From Neelides folsomi (Eukaryota > Arthropoda > Collembola > Neelipleona > Neelidae): a stretch of 64,000 nucleotides of DNA. The notes below the pieces were generated by a model. The model saw nothing but the letters and a program-made list of their open reading frames with translations. It searched no databases and was not told where the DNA came from. The stretch is from NCBI GenBank assembly GCA_034687125.1, contig JAQGBZ010000004.1, positions 434,001 through 498,000 of the forward strand, read 5' to 3'. The translations under genes and the position numbers were made by a program. This document shows, piece after piece, positions 63,701 to 64,000 of the stretch. The first letter of the stretch is position 1. Every line of letters begins with the position of its first letter.

Positions 63701-63746
63701 GACTCTCCAGGGATCAGCTCTATTTCATTTCCGAATATGCTTTTAG
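60736..63746 (+). CDS. Secreted or cell-surface leucine-rich-repeat protein, 5' part
   Basis: Exon 1 is 60736-61285 and exon 2 is 63599-63746; they join in phase (ACAG|GTAGG donor, TTTCAG acceptor), and exon 2 ends at a GTACGG donor, so the gene continues beyond the window. Residues 8-28 form a signal peptide (SSFLMTTSLFSLVTLA). A Ser/Pro- and His-rich linker follows, then a cysteine cap (CHFNPLCYCKYD, later FDIDCTDVPIALIPT) that looks like an LRR N-terminal cap (DCTDVPIALIP resembles the V-x-C-x-x-x-x-L-x-x-IP turn). Exon 2 has the first repeats: VSVTGSKLSMLDGSAFAGL, IQGIRLSRDQLYFISEYAF. Proteins of this kind act in cell adhesion, matrix organisation or receptor complexes. Codon use in exon 1 is strikingly C/G-ending compared with the AT-rich genes on the left. 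Which subfamily it is (artichoke/chaoptin-like or other) cannot be settled. Confidence 0.75.
61286..63598. other. First intron of the LRR gene
   Basis: 2.3 kb, the longest intron in the window. It contains the TTAGG-ended inverted-repeat element at 62944-63081; otherwise no gene or RNA is seen. Frames within it are unsupported. Confidence 0.6.
62944..63081. mobile_element. Foldback element with (TTAGG)n terminal inverted repeats
   Basis: 138 bp. Left end CTAAACTAACCTAACC (62944-62959) and right end GGTTAGGTTAGGTTAG (63066-63081) are inverted repeats with one mismatch. A second perfect 12-bp inverted pair lies inside: TACAAATACTTA (62985-62996) and TAAGTATTTGTA (63016-63027). Confidence 0.7.
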
Positions 63747-64000
63747 GTACGGTGTTTTACATTTTCTCTTTAAAATTCAAACAAAATCCCCCACAGAAGA
63801 ATTTCCTCTCCAGCTTAAAACAAGAGTATTAAATATGCAATAAAACCAGCGTTTACAATGTTTAAGTTCATTTTAAGCAGTAAACATTTCAATTCCCTCA
63901 TTACACAAATTACCATTACATATACCATAAGTACAATATTTAACCGGTAAATATACTTTGGCCCATTAATAAAATCATTTGACCCACTAATTTGAATTAT
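63747..64000. other. Start of the second intron of the LRR gene
   Basis: Follows the GTACGG donor. AT-rich, with no exon seen before the window ends. Confidence 0.5.

Noticed and set aside
1-64000. CRISPR arrays, operons or prokaryotic origin
   Set aside because: Spliced genes, poly(A) signals and animal-specific families show this is nuclear animal DNA.

Overview
The window is nuclear DNA of an animal, most likely an arthropod. The genes are AT-rich, intron-containing and read from both strands, with short introns (mostly 60-300 bp). The set includes a Methuselah-like receptor, a receptor class best known from arthropods, and there are several short (TTAGG)n tracts, the common arthropod telomere motif. 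I cannot place it more precisely from sequence alone.

Positions 1-28,360 form a compact block of eight protein genes. In order: the start of a GOLM/CASC4-type Golgi membrane protein (minus); mitochondrial ribosomal protein L47 (plus); a Methuselah-like GPCR (plus) followed by a decayed partial copy of its last exons; an unrecognised 232-residue coiled-coil protein (minus); UTP18 (plus); the glycogen debranching enzyme AGL (minus, 24 exons, about 1,462 codons); an SLC22/organic-cation-transporter-like carrier (minus, 10 exons); and 26S proteasome subunit PSMD12/Rpn5 (plus, 8 exons). I rebuilt the exon-intron structures by hand. Every reading frame closes across every junction. Most genes are basic housekeeping genes with no shared pathway; three pairs are divergent (GOLM/MRPL47, coiled-coil/UTP18, SLC22/PSMD12) and UTP18/AGL converge.

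Positions 28,360-60,735 are about 32 kb without a gene I can support. This part looks visibly less AT-rich and carries small mobile elements: a family of hairpin MITEs with TACAG(A/G)GTG ends, a 418-bp foldback element with near-perfect terminal inverted repeats and inner TTAGG tracts, a broken DDE transposase, tandem repeats and a TA microsatellite.

At 60,736 an LRR-type extracellular protein gene begins (plus). It has a signal peptide and cysteine-rich cap exon, a 2.3-kb intron and a second exon with the first leucine-rich repeats; it runs off the right edge. The gene-free region may be its regulatory landscape (inference).

The points most worth a second look are the repeated inferred use of GTT splice donors, the foldback elements associated with telomere-like repeats, the hairpin MITE family, the duplicated Methuselah 3' end with foreign sequence inside it, and the unrecognised coiled-coil gene.
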